DNA of 64,000 bases from Streptomyces sp. NBC_00344 (GCF_036088315.1 NZ_CP107996.1:2562501-2626500); one strand, 5' to 3'. Positions 16,820-26,961 are shown, numbered from the stretch's first letter. Program-made: numbers and translations. Notes: a model not told the origin generated them from the letters alone.

Positions 16820-17800
16820 TCACAGATCGATGACCGCGAGTGCGTACATGGCGATCCACACGATGCCGATGACGGCGAGTGCGCGATCCCGGAGGACGAC
16901 GTCCTCCGGGGCGCCGGCGCTGCCGCGGTCGGCGAATACGGCGTACCGCAGTACGGCGAGGATGAACGGGATCATCGACAGCTGACGCCATGGCAGCAGG
17001 CCGCCGTCGGGGGTGCCGCCGCTCTCCATGGCCCAGAGGCAGTAGCCGAGCACGGCGACGCCGGCCGCCAGCTGCCAGACGAAGCGCAGATAGCCGGGGG
17101 TGTACGCGGAGAGCAGCGCACGGGTCGCCGCGCTGCCCTCCATCTCGACCGCCTCGGAGTAGCGCTTCGCGGAGACCATGAACAGCGCGCCGAAGCCGGC
17201 AGTGATCAGGAACCAGCGCGACAGCGGGATGGACAGCGCCACCCCCCCGATCATCGCGCGCATCAGGAAGCCGGTGGTGACCACCACCAGGTCGACGACG
17301 AGGACATGCTTCAGGCTGATGCAGTAGGCGAGCTGCATGGCGACGTACGCGGCGAGCAGCGCGGCTGTCATGGTGTTGCAGTACACGAAGGCGGTGGCGA
17401 TGGTGAGGACGCCCAGCAGCACGCCGGTCAGGTAGGCGACGGGAACCGGTACCAGCCCGGCCGCCACCGGGCGGTGGCATTTGACCGGGTGAGCCCGGTC
17501 GGCCTCGGCGTCCCGGGCGTCGTTGACCAGGTACACGGCGGACGCCGCGGCCGTGAACAGCAGGAACACCAGGGCCAGTCGGGCCGTGACGCCGGGTGCC
17601 ATCAGCCGGCCGGCGGCAGCGGGCGCGGCGACGACAAGGACGTTCTTGACCCACTGGCGGGGGCGAGCGGTCCTGACCAGTCCCAGCGGCAGGCGGAGCG
17701 CCCCGCGCAGCCCGGCCGTGGCGGCCGTCGGGGGCCGCGGCGGCTCGCCGAGCAATACGGGGGTCCGCTCGGACATCTCGGGCATGGGCCTCTCAGGCAT
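16820..17800 (-). CDS. Decaprenyl-phosphate phosphoribosyltransferase (UbiA family, Rv3806c-like)
   Basis: Transfers phosphoribose from PRPP to a polyprenyl phosphate, the first committed step to polyprenyl-phospho-arabinose in mycobacteria. The 326-aa protein has about nine hydrophobic helices. The UbiA first Asp-rich motif is clear (VNDARDAEADRAHPVKCHRP), as is the second conserved loop (SAKRYSEAVEMEG). RTARPRQWVKNVLVVAAP is the characteristic start of this subfamily. Start ATG 17800 overlaps the PAP2 gene stop by 8 bp. The identity rests on recalled similarity to Rv3806c together with the neighbours. Confidence 0.9.
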   Translation of the reverse strand: MPERPMPEMSERTPVLLGEPPRPPTAATAGLRGALRLPLGLVRTARPRQWVKNVLVVAAPAAAGRLMAPGVTARLALVFLLFTAAASAVYLVNDARDAEADRAHPVKCHRPVAAGLVPVPVAYLTGVLLGVLTIATAFVYCNTMTAALLAAYVAMQLAYCISLKHVLVVDLVVVTTGFLMRAMIGGVALSIPLSRWFLITAGFGALFMVSAKRYSEAVEMEGSAATRALLSAYTPGYLRFVWQLAAGVAVLGYCLWAMESGGTPDGGLLPWRQLSMIPFILAVLRYAVFADRGSAGAPEDVVLRDRALAVIGIVWIAMYALAVIDL

Positions 17801-18308
17801 GAGCGCCTCGCATCCACCTCGCGCCGAGCCGGGCGGTCAGCCCGCCGAGCAGGGCGCCCGCGGCCACGTCGGTCGGGTAGTGCACACCGACGACCAGACG
17901 CGATACGCACATGGCGGCGGCGAGCGGCGGCACGAGATGGCGGCCCGCGGGACGCAGTCCGCCCAGGGCCACGGCGGCGGCCGCCGCGGACGAGGCGTGC
18001 GAGCTGGGGAAGGAGTGCCGGCCGGCGGTCCGTACGAGGGGCGGTCCGGCAGGGGTACGGGGGCGCGGGCGGCGTACCACCCGCTTGACGCCCATGCTCG
18101 CCAGGTGTGCGGCACCGATCAGCGCGGTGGCCCGCAGCCAGGCGCCGCGGCACTCCCGGTCGGCCAGGGCGCCGACCAGCCCGGCGGCAAGCCAGAGTGC
18201 CCCGTGCTCACCGCTCCAGGACAGCGCACGGGCGGCGGCGGCCACGCGCGGATCGGTGCCGCAGTCACGCATCGCGGACAGAAGTCTGTGGTCGGCGTCG
18301 ATGGACAT
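17793..18308 (-). CDS. PAP2-family phosphatase (Rv3807c-like, polyprenyl phosphoribose-5-phosphate phosphatase)
   Basis: PAP2 phosphatases remove phosphate from membrane lipids. All three motifs are present: KRVVRRPRP, PSSHAS and SRLVVGVHYPTD. The 171-aa protein is mostly hydrophobic. Encoded first in a tightly coupled unit with the phosphoribosyltransferase (8-bp overlap), it is well placed to convert polyprenyl-phospho-5-phosphoribose into polyprenyl-phospho-ribose, the substrate of DprE1. Rv3807c has been proposed for the same step in mycobacteria. That it acts on this lipid is inference from gene order. Confidence 0.88.
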   Translation of the reverse strand: MSIDADHRLLSAMRDCGTDPRVAAAARALSWSGEHGALWLAAGLVGALADRECRGAWLRATALIGAAHLASMGVKRVVRRPRPRTPAGPPLVRTAGRHSFPSSHASSAAAAAVALGGLRPAGRHLVPPLAAAMCVSRLVVGVHYPTDVAAGALLGGLTARLGARWMRGAHA

Positions 18309-18444
18309 CCCGTCACCTCTTCTCCGTGCAGGCTTCCGGCCGGAGCGGCCGCCAGAAGAAGACTCTTATATGACATAGCCCCGTATCCCTGGTCATCATG
18401 CCTGACACTCCCTCAATCACCCATTTCCGCCCGTACAGGGGCGC

Positions 18445-18450
18445 TACGGT
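18445..18450 (+). promoter_or_regulatory. Candidate -10 box of dprE1-like gene, leaderless start
   Basis: TACGGT ends 6 bases before ATG 18457, which would put the transcription start on the initiation codon. No strong -35 is seen in the 148-bp divergent gap. The gap also holds an AT-rich TCTTATATGACATA near 18363-18377 that may serve the PAP2 operon. Confidence 0.4.
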
Positions 18451-18456
18451 CAGTCC

Positions 18457-19827
18457 ATGTCTGCCGAAGCCGCCACATCCGACGGCCATCTGAGCTCCGT
18501 GACGGGCTGGGGGCGCACCGCCCCCACCACCTCGCATCTGGTCCGTCCGCGCACCCACGAGGAGGCGGCGGCCGCGGTGCTCAACTGCGGCAGGAGGGGT
18601 TCCATCGCCCGCGGTCTGGGCCGGGCCTACGGTGACGCGGCGCAGAACGCGGGCGGGGCGGTGCTCGACATGACGGGTCTCGACCGCATCCGCTCCATCG
18701 ACGCGGACGCGGGTGTGGTGGTCTGCGACGCGGGAGTCAGCCTGCACCGGCTGATGGAGGTCCTGCTGCCGCTCGGCTGGTTCGTGCCGGTGACGCCGGG
18801 GACGCGCTACGTCACAGTGGGCGGGGCGATCGGGGCCGACATCCACGGCAAGAACCACCATGTGTCCGGTTCCTTCTCCCGCCATGTCCGGTCGCTGGAC
18901 CTGCTGACCGCGGACGGTTCGGTCCATACGACCACCCCCGGCACGGTGCTCTTCGAGGCGACGGCGGGCGGCATGGGACTGACCGGTGTCATCCTCTCGG
19001 CGACGGTCCGGCTGCTGCCGGTCGAGACCTCCTTGATGTCCGTGGACACCGAGCGGGCCACCGACCTGGACGACCTGATGGCCCGGCTGACCGCCACCGA
19101 CCACCGCTACCGCTACTCGGTGGCCTGGATCGACCTGCTGGCGCGGGGCGCGGCGACCGGGCGCTCGGTGCTCACCCGGGGCGAGCACGCCCCGCTGGAC
19201 GCCCTCCCGGCGCGCGCCAGGCGCTCCCCGCTGTCCTTCCGGCCGGGAACGTTCCCCGCGCCGCCGTCCTTCGTCCCGGAGGGTCTGCTGGGCCGCACCT
19301 CGGTCTCGCTCTTCAACGAACTCTGGTACCGCAGGGCCCCGCGCAGCCGCACCGGTGAACTGCAGCGTCTGTCCACCTTCTTCCACCCGCTCGACGGAGT
19401 GCCGCACTGGAACCGGATCTACGGGCGCGGAGGCTTCGTCCAGTACCAGTTCGTCGTCGGCCACGGGCAGGAGGACACACTGCGCCGGATCGTCAGGCGC
19501 ATCTCCCGGCGCGGCTGCCCGGCCTTCCTGGCGGTCCTCAAACGCTTCGGCGCGGGTGACCCCGGGTGGCTCTCGTTCCCGATGCCGGGCTGGACACTCG
19601 CCCTGGACATCCCGGCGGGCCTGAACGGCCTTGGCGCCTTCCTCGACGAGCTGGACGAGGAGGTGGCGGCGGCCGGTGGCCGGGTCTATCTGGCGAAGGA
19701 CTCCCGGCTGCGCCCGGATCATCTGGCGGCCATGTATCCGCGTCTCCAGGACTTCCGCGACCTGCGCGCGGAACTCGACCCGTCCGCCGTCTTCACGTCA
19801 GACCTCTCCCGCCGCCTCGGCCTGTAA
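18457..19827 (+). CDS. FAD-linked decaprenylphosphoryl-beta-D-ribose 2-oxidase-like protein (DprE1 homologue)
   Basis: DprE1 oxidises the 2-prime hydroxyl of polyprenyl-phospho-ribose to the keto intermediate. The 456-aa protein starts at ATG 18457. It shows the PCMH-type FAD domain (ARGLGRAYGDAAQNAGG at about 49-65, GGAIGADIHGKNHHVSGSF) and an oxidase domain ending in YLAKDSRLRPDHLAAMYPRL. The Lys in AKDSR matches the catalytic Lys418 of the M. tuberculosis enzyme. At the position of Cys387 there, the target of benzothiazinones, this protein has Ala382 (GWTLALDI). It is followed 12 bp later by the DprE2-like reductase. Confidence 0.92.
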   Translation: MSAEAATSDGHLSSVTGWGRTAPTTSHLVRPRTHEEAAAAVLNCGRRGSIARGLGRAYGDAAQNAGGAVLDMTGLDRIRSIDADAGVVVCDAGVSLHRLMEVLLPLGWFVPVTPGTRYVTVGGAIGADIHGKNHHVSGSFSRHVRSLDLLTADGSVHTTTPGTVLFEATAGGMGLTGVILSATVRLLPVETSLMSVDTERATDLDDLMARLTATDHRYRYSVAWIDLLARGAATGRSVLTRGEHAPLDALPARARRSPLSFRPGTFPAPPSFVPEGLLGRTSVSLFNELWYRRAPRSRTGELQRLSTFFHPLDGVPHWNRIYGRGGFVQYQFVVGHGQEDTLRRIVRRISRRGCPAFLAVLKRFGAGDPGWLSFPMPGWTLALDIPAGLNGLGAFLDELDEEVAAAGGRVYLAKDSRLRPDHLAAMYPRLQDFRDLRAELDPSAVFTSDLSRRLGL

Positions 19828-19839
19828 GAAAGCAGCCCC

Positions 19840-20595
19840 ATGAAAGACGCCTTCGGCACCCCGCAGTCCCTGCTGATCCTCGGCGGCACCTCCGAGATCG
19901 CGCTGGCCACCGCCCGCCGGCTGGTGGCACGCCGCACCAGGACGGTCTGGCTGGCCGGCCGTCCCTCCCCAGCCCTGGAGTCGGCGGCGGAACAGCTGCG
20001 GAAACTGCGCGCGGACGTCCGTACGGTCGCCTTCGACGCCCTGGATCCGGCATCCCACGAGGAGGGCCTGGGCAAGGTCTTCACCGAGGGCGACATCGAC
20101 ATGGTGCTGCTGGCCTTCGGCATTCTCGGCGACCAGGCCGGCGACGAGAGCGCCCCGCTGTCGGCGGTCAAGGTGGCGCAGACCAACTACACGGGAGCCG
20201 TCTCAGCGGGGCTGATCTGCGCGAAGGCCCTGCAGGGCCAGGGCCACGGCTCGCTGGTGGTGCTTTCGTCCGTGGCCGGCGAGCGGGCCCGCCGGGCGAA
20301 CTTCATCTACGGCTCCAGCAAGGCGGGCCTGGACGCCTTCGCCCAGGGACTGGGCGACGCCCTGCACGGCACAGGGGTGCATGTGATGGTGGTCCGCCCC
20401 GGCTTCGTACGTTCGAGAATGACAGCCGGCCTGGCAGAGGCACCGCTGGCCACCACGCCGGAAGCAGTGGCGCTGGCGATCGAGACGGGGCTGCGCCGCC
20501 GCTCGGAAACGGTCTGGGTGCCCGGCGCGCTGCGGGTGGTGATGTCGGCCCTGCGCCATGCGCCGCGGCCGCTGTTCCGCCGCCTGCCGGTGTGA
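19840..20595 (+). CDS. Decaprenylphospho-2-keto-pentose reductase-like SDR (DprE2 homologue)
   Basis: DprE2 reduces the keto intermediate made by DprE1 to polyprenyl-phospho-arabinose, using NADH. The 251-aa short-chain dehydrogenase has an N-terminal cofactor motif (LILGGTSEIALATARRL, in place of the usual TGxxxGxG), the catalytic Ser in VVLSSVAGERAR, and YGSSKAGLD as the YxxxK motif. Start ATG 19840 lies 12 bp after dprE1, so both form one operon. The C-terminal RHAPRPLFRRLPV may attach to the membrane. Cofactor and substrate are inferred from the mycobacterial pair. Confidence 0.9.
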   Translation: MKDAFGTPQSLLILGGTSEIALATARRLVARRTRTVWLAGRPSPALESAAEQLRKLRADVRTVAFDALDPASHEEGLGKVFTEGDIDMVLLAFGILGDQAGDESAPLSAVKVAQTNYTGAVSAGLICAKALQGQGHGSLVVLSSVAGERARRANFIYGSSKAGLDAFAQGLGDALHGTGVHVMVVRPGFVRSRMTAGLAEAPLATTPEAVALAIETGLRRRSETVWVPGALRVVMSALRHAPRPLFRRLPV

Positions 20596-20715
20596 CGCCG
20601 GGGCGCCGGTGAGCGGGGCCGGACGGCTACTTCCCGGCCGGCGGACGGCGGTGCCGCCTCCGGCACGGTCGGCCGCCGGTGCCCCGGAGACGCCCGGGCG
20701 ACTCCGGTCGCGGAG

Positions 20716-21300
20716 CTACGGCCGGGAGGTGGCCGGCGCCTCACGGGACACACTCGGACCCGGGACCACTCCGCCGCCGCCCCCGAACGCGTACTCCCGC
20801 AGTTTCCGCCACACACCGTCCTCGCCCTGCTCGTACAGGGCGAAGGAGCCGCACGTCCAGGTGGCCTCGAAGGAGGCCAGCGCCTCGTGCGCCCGGTCCA
20901 TCGCCTCGTCGGGGATGCCGTGCGCCACCGTCACATGCGGGTGGTAGGGGAAGTGCAGGTCCCGCACCAGCGGGCCGGACGCCTCCCTGATCTGCTGCTG
21001 CAGCCAGGAGCAGGCCGACCCGCCCGTCACCACCTGGACGAAGACGACCGGCGACAGCGGACGGAACGTCCCGGTCCCGTGCAGCCGCATCGGGAACGAC
21101 CGGTTCTTCGCGGCGACCGACGCGAGATGGGCCTCGATCGCGGGCAGCGCCTCCGAGTCGGCCTCGGTCGGTGGGAGGAGGGTGACATGCGTGGGGATGC
21201 CGTGCGCGGCAGAATCCCCGAAGCCCGCGCGCTGCTCCTGGAGCAGGCTGCCGTACGGCTCCGGGACCGCGATCGAAACGCCGAGCGTTACGGTCCCCAC
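20716..21300 (-). CDS. 2H phosphoesterase (2-prime-5-prime RNA ligase family)
   Basis: A 194-aa protein of the 2H phosphoesterase fold, with the two catalytic HxT motifs in GIPTHVTLLPP and YHPHVTVAHGI. Members hydrolyse or ligate 2-prime,3-prime cyclic phosphates of RNA, or cyclic nucleotides. It lies 86 bp downstream of trpS on the same strand. A role in RNA end processing is a reasonable guess but not shown. The Gly-rich tail (AFGGGGGVVPG) is not conserved. Confidence 0.85.
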   Translation of the reverse strand: MGTVTLGVSIAVPEPYGSLLQEQRAGFGDSAAHGIPTHVTLLPPTEADSEALPAIEAHLASVAAKNRSFPMRLHGTGTFRPLSPVVFVQVVTGGSACSWLQQQIREASGPLVRDLHFPYHPHVTVAHGIPDEAMDRAHEALASFEATWTCGSFALYEQGEDGVWRKLREYAFGGGGGVVPGPSVSREAPATSRP

Positions 21301-21386
21301 GTCGTTCTCCTCCGCTGTCGGATGCTTATGTGCAGTGTGGCGGGCGATCCGCCCCTCTGACCAGAGTCCAAGGTCACAAGCCCGGG

Positions 21387-23057
<1,671 letters not shown>

Positions 23058-23061
<4 letters not shown>

Positions 23062-23969
23062 CCGACCGGGACACCGACCGGGAACAGCGCCTCCCCGAGG
23101 AGCTGCGCATGCTGGGGCGCCGGCTGGACTCCCTGCACACCGACGGGGATTCGATGGCCGAACGGGTGCTCGCGCAGCTCATCGCGGAGTCGGTGCCCAC
23201 CCCGGTGAGGACGGCGGACACCCCCGGCCGGGTCGGCCGGGCGCGGGCCTGGGCTAGAAGGCGATGGCGTGCTCTGCTCGCCCTGTTCTCCGGGCTGCTG
23301 ATCCTTTTGGTGCTCACCCCGCCGGTCCGGGCGGCGGTCGTGGATTGGTTCGACTTCGGTGGGGTCGCGGTGCACTACGACCCCACGGCACCAGCCAGGG
23401 CCGGTGCGTCCGTGCCGGGCTGCGGCACCCCGGTCACGTCGGCCGCGGCAGGTCGCACGGCAGGCTTCGCTCCGGTCGTTCCGACCGCGCTCGGGACACC
23501 GGCTGTGGTGTCGGTGGCGGGAGGCCAATCGAACGATACCGAGAGGGCTCCCGCAGGGCCGGCGCCACACGTGCGGGCCAGTGTGGTCTGGGGACTGAGC
23601 GGCGTGGGCGGCTGGCCCCAGACCCGGGCGGCCCCGGGTGGGGATATCGCGATCGAACGAGAGGATCAGGTCATGGTGGGGGACGACTCCACGGTCTGGG
23701 TGCGCTCCGACCCCGCGGTCGACGTGAAGGACGACGATATCCGCTGGCACCGTGTCCCGGCCGAAGTCCTCGATCTGCTGGCCAAGCACAGGCTCCTCGG
23801 CCCTGCCGAGGCGGCGGCAACCGGCCGGCCCACCACGGCGGGATGGTGGTGGGCCCTTCCCGGCCTGGCGGTGGGTGCGGCTGCCGGATACGGCGGTGCG
23901 CTGCTGGGGCGGCGCCGGGGACACGAGCTCCCGGAGCCGCGCCGGCAGTTGATAGATCTCGATTCCTGA
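23058..23969 (+). CDS. Membrane protein coupled to the sigma factor, probable anti-sigma factor
   Basis: The 303-aa protein has a cytoplasmic N-terminus of about 70 residues, a helix at about 71-92 (RALLALFSGLLILLVLTPPV), an extracytoplasmic domain of about 165 residues, and a second helix near 264-283 before an Arg-rich end. The gene overlaps the sigma gene by 4 bp. This arrangement is typical of membrane anti-sigma factors. I see no zinc-type HxxxCxxC motif, so it is not a ZAS protein. The assignment rests mainly on position and topology. Confidence 0.7.
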
Positions 23970-24021
23970 GCCGACCGGCATCCGGGCGGCCTCGGATGCC
24001 GGGAGGAACTGCTGAGAGGTA

Positions 24022-25338
24022 CTAGGGCAGGGGCAGTCCCGGTGCCGGGAATGCGGCCATCAACTCCGCCACTTCGGAGCGCACCACGGCCAGGGCGTCC
24101 TCGTCGCCGGTGCGAGCCGCGGTGACGCCCCGGTCGATCCACTCGGCGATCGCCGCCATGTGCCGTGCAGCGAGACCGCGCGAGGTGAGTGAGGGGGTGC
24201 CGATACGGATGCCGGAGGGGTCGAAGGGCTTCCTCGGGTCGTAGGGCACTGTGTTGTGGTTCACGACGATCCCTGCCCGGTCGAGCGCTTTGGCGGCCAC
24301 CTTGCCGGGCACTTTGCGTGAGGTCAGGTCCATAAGGATCAGATGGTTGTCGGTGCCGCCCGAAACCAGATCGAAGCCGCGCGCCAGCAGCTCCTCGGCG
24401 AGGGCACGGGCGTTGGTGACGACCGCGCGTGCGTAGTCGCGGAAGCCGGGCTGGGCGGCTTCCTGAAGGGCGACGGCGATGGCAGCCGTCGTCTGGTTGT
24501 GCGGGCCGCCCTGGAGACCGGGGAAGACGGCCTTGTCGATGGCCTTGGCGTGCTCCTCGCGGCACATCAGCATCGCGCCCCGCGGGCCGCGCAGGGTCTT
24601 GTGGGTGGTCGTGGAGATCACGTCCGCGTAGGGGGCGGGAGAGGGGTGGGCGCCGCCTGCGATCAGACCGGCGATATGGGCGACATCCGCAGCGAGCACG
24701 GCACCGGTCTCGCGGGCGATCTCGGCGAAAGCCGCGAAATCGATGGTGCGGGGAAGGGCGGTGCCACCACAGAAGATGACCTTGGGGCGTTCCTTGATGG
24801 CGAGTTCGCGTACCTCGTCGAAGTCGATCAGCCCGGTGTCGTGACGTACGCCGTACTGCACGCCGCGAAACCATGTGCCGGTGGCTGAGACGCCCCAGCC
24901 GTGGGTGAGGTGGCCGCCCATCGGGAGGGCCATGCCCATGATCGTGTCACCGGGTTCGGCGAAGGCGAGATAGACGGCCAGGTTTGCCGGGGAGCCGGAG
25001 TAGGGCTGGACGTTGGCGTGCTCGACACCGAACAGGGACCTGGCACGGGAGATGGCGAGCCGCTCGATCTGGTCGATGTTCTGCTGGCCCTCGTAGTAGC
25101 GGCGGCCCGGATAGCCCTCGCTGTACTTGTTCTGCAGGACGGTTCCGGAGGCCTCCAGGACGGCCTGCGAGACGTAGTTCTCGCTGGGGATCAGCCGCAG
25201 TGTGGTGGCCTGCAGGAGTTCTTCCGCGCCGACCAGTGCGGCCAGCTCGGGGTCCGTTGCGCCGAGGGCCGGATGCGAAGCGGCGGACTGCGGGGCGGCG
25301 GGGTACGCGGGTGTGGGCTGGGCGGGGTGAGTGTTCAT
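24022..25338 (-). CDS. glyA: Serine hydroxymethyltransferase
   Basis: Interconverts serine and glycine with tetrahydrofolate, supplying one-carbon units. The PLP lysine is in STTTHKTLRGPRGAM. RLIPSENYVSQAVLEASGT and YYEGQQNIDQIERLA are family hallmarks. ATG 25338 (ribosome site CCGGAGACC) gives 438 aa. The first 25 residues form a Pro/Ala-rich extension not usual for GlyA. The gene has its own promoter and a ZTP riboswitch in its 5-prime leader. That ties expression to folate status, in line with folD, purN and purH further right in this window. Confidence 0.95.
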   Translation of the reverse strand: MNTHPAQPTPAYPAAPQSAASHPALGATDPELAALVGAEELLQATTLRLIPSENYVSQAVLEASGTVLQNKYSEGYPGRRYYEGQQNIDQIERLAISRARSLFGVEHANVQPYSGSPANLAVYLAFAEPGDTIMGMALPMGGHLTHGWGVSATGTWFRGVQYGVRHDTGLIDFDEVRELAIKERPKVIFCGGTALPRTIDFAAFAEIARETGAVLAADVAHIAGLIAGGAHPSPAPYADVISTTTHKTLRGPRGAMLMCREEHAKAIDKAVFPGLQGGPHNQTTAAIAVALQEAAQPGFRDYARAVVTNARALAEELLARGFDLVSGGTDNHLILMDLTSRKVPGKVAAKALDRAGIVVNHNTVPYDPRKPFDPSGIRIGTPSLTSRGLAARHMAAIAEWIDRGVTAARTGDEDALAVVRSEVAELMAAFPAPGLPLP

Positions 25339-25429
25339 GGCGGTCTCCGGATCGGCCGAACATCGGTGAACCGGGGTGACGACTCGGGCCCGCCGGAGGC
25401 GGGTTCGGGCAGCATCCACACGGTTCCTG

Positions 25430-25518
25430 GTCCGGCGGTGCCCAGGCGGACGGCACCACGTGTGGTCTCCCGCGCACGGCTTCCCCAGGGTCGCTTCCCT
25501 GCGCGCCAGTCGCCGTGC
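25430..25518 (-). ncRNA. ZTP (pfl) riboswitch upstream of glyA
   Basis: Read on the minus strand, the leader shows the pfl-motif layout. Stem P1 is GCACGGC (25518-25512) with GCCGTGC (25480-25474). It encloses GACTGGCG and a CAGGG/CCCTG hairpin followed by GGGGAA. After a linker comes the hallmark CCGCCTGGGCA (25449-25439) inside stem GTCCG/CGGAC (25451-25430). ZTP riboswitches turn on folate and purine genes when 10-formyl-THF is short. About 92 nt remain to the glyA start, with a CCCGCC/GGCGGG hairpin and the ribosome site as a possible expression platform. Confidence 0.85.
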
Positions 25519-25526
25519 GTGCCCCC

Positions 25527-25554
25527 ACACTAGCGGCCGGCTTGAGGTCGGCAA
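25527..25554 (-). promoter_or_regulatory. glyA promoter
   Basis: On the minus strand TTGCCG (25554-25549) and TAGTGT (25532-25527) are 16 bp apart. The expected start lies about 7 bases on, at the run of G just before riboswitch stem P1, so the whole aptamer is transcribed. purN has the same arrangement. Confidence 0.65.
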
Positions 25555-25560
25555 GGTTTG

Positions 25561-25589
25561 TTTGTGCTTGACGTGACCCACGATAGGAA
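25561..25589 (+). promoter_or_regulatory. Candidate rocD promoter
   Basis: TTTGTG (25561-25566) and TAGGAA (25584-25589) with a 17-bp spacer. It would give a leader of about 160 nt containing the 16-bp tandem repeats. Confidence 0.35.
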
Positions 25590-25661
25590 TGGGCGCACCC
25601 TGACCCGTACGCCGCAGAATTCGCACGGCACGCGGTCCGCACCACGCACGAACGAGTCGCA

Positions 25662-25741
25662 CGATCCGCACACCGCTCGATCCGCACGCCGCTCGATCCG
25701 CACGTCGCAAGGTCCGCACACCGCAAGGTCCGCACGTCGTA
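25662..25741. repeat. Five tandem copies of a 16-bp repeat upstream of rocD
   Basis: Units starting at 25662, 25678, 25694, 25710 and 25726 follow the pattern (CGA/AGG)TCCGCAC(A/G)(C/T)CG(C/T)(T/A). Copies one and two differ at one base; copies four and five differ at three. The last copy ends 14 bp before the rocD start and abuts its ribosome site. A 16-bp period does not keep frame, so this is not coding. In the 417-bp glyA-rocD gap it lies upstream of the glyA promoter and inside the rocD leader. Confidence 0.8.
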
Positions 25742-25755
25742 GGAACGGAGAACCC

Positions 25756-26961
25756 GTGTCAGTTACGGAAACATCGATCGCCTCCGCCGAAGAGCACAGT
25801 GCGCACAACTACCATCCACTCCCCGTGGTCGTCGCATCGGCCGACGGTGCCTGGATGACCGATGTCGAGGGACGCCGCTTCCTCGACATGCTCGCCGGTT
25901 ACTCCGCGCTCAACTTCGGCCATGGCAACCGGCGTCTGATCGAGGCGGCCAAGGCCCAGCTGGAGCGAGTCACCCTCACCTCGCGGGCCTTCCACCACGA
26001 CCGGTTCGCCGCGTTCTCCACCCAGCTCGCGGAGCTGTGCGGGATGGAGATGGTGCTGCCGATGAACACCGGGGCGGAAGCGGTGGAGACGGCGGTGAAG
26101 ACCGCACGCAAGTGGGGTTACCAGGTCAAGGGCGTTCCGGACGGCCGGGCGAAGATCGTGGTGGCGGAGAACAACTTCCACGGCCGGACCACCACCATCG
26201 TCAGCTTCTCGACGGATGCCGAGGCACGCGCGGACTTCGGCCCCTACACGCCGGGCTTCGAGATCGTCCCCTACGGCGACCTGGCCGCGCTGGAGGCGGC
26301 GGTCGACGAGAACACCGTCGCCGTGCTCATCGAACCCATCCAGGGCGAGGCCGGTGTGCTGGTGCCGCCTGCGGGCTATCTCCCGGGCGTACGGCAACTC
26401 ACCACGGACAGGAACGTCCTGATGATCGCCGACGAGATCCAGTCCGGTCTCGGCAGGACCGGCAGGACGTTCGCCTGCGAGCACGAGGATGTCGTGCCGG
26501 ACATGTACGTCCTGGGCAAGGCGCTCGGCGGCGGGGTGGTACCGGTGTCGGCCGTGGTGTCGTCGGCCGACGTACTGGGCGTCTTCAAGCCGGGTGAGCA
26601 CGGCTCGACCTTCGGCGGCAACCCGCTTGCCTGCGCTGTCGCGTTGGAGGTCATCGCGATGCTGCGCACCGGTGAGTTCCAGCAGCGGGCGGCCGAGCTC
26701 GGTGACCACCTCCACCATGAGCTGGGTCTGCTGGTGGGCGGTGGCGCGGTGGAGGCCGTCCGCGGACGCGGGCTGTGGGCCGGGGTGGACATCGTGCCGT
26801 CGCACGGCACCGGCCGGGAGATCTCCGAGAAGCTCATGGACCGCGGTGTGCTGGTCAAGGACACCCACGGCTCCACCATCCGGCTCGCCCCGCCGCTGGT
26901 GATCACCAAGGAGGACCTGGACTGGGGCCTCGATCAGCTGAGGACCGTGCTGGGCGCCTGA
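25756..26961 (+). CDS. rocD: Ornithine aminotransferase
   Basis: Class III PLP aminotransferase converting ornithine and 2-oxoglutarate to glutamate semialdehyde and glutamate in arginine breakdown. The PLP lysine is in YVLGKALGGGVVPVSAV; VLMIADEIQSGLGRTG and FHGRTTTIVSFSTDAEARAD also fit RocD-type enzymes. GTG 25756 has GGAG at a good distance and gives 401 aa, the usual length. The gene stands alone, divergent from glyA. Other class III enzymes (acetylornithine or GABA type) are less likely given YHPLPVVVASADGAW at the N-terminus. Confidence 0.9.
   Translation: MSVTETSIASAEEHSAHNYHPLPVVVASADGAWMTDVEGRRFLDMLAGYSALNFGHGNRRLIEAAKAQLERVTLTSRAFHHDRFAAFSTQLAELCGMEMVLPMNTGAEAVETAVKTARKWGYQVKGVPDGRAKIVVAENNFHGRTTTIVSFSTDAEARADFGPYTPGFEIVPYGDLAALEAAVDENTVAVLIEPIQGEAGVLVPPAGYLPGVRQLTTDRNVLMIADEIQSGLGRTGRTFACEHEDVVPDMYVLGKALGGGVVPVSAVVSSADVLGVFKPGEHGSTFGGNPLACAVALEVIAMLRTGEFQQRAAELGDHLHHELGLLVGGGAVEAVRGRGLWAGVDIVPSHGTGREISEKLMDRGVLVKDTHGSTIRLAPPLVITKEDLDWGLDQLRTVLGA

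Noticed and set aside
25558..25755. Extending rocD upstream through the 16-bp repeats
   Set aside because: The frame is open, but the repeat period is not a multiple of three, the added residues are Arg/Ser/His low complexity, and GTG 25756 has a good ribosome site at the normal protein start.
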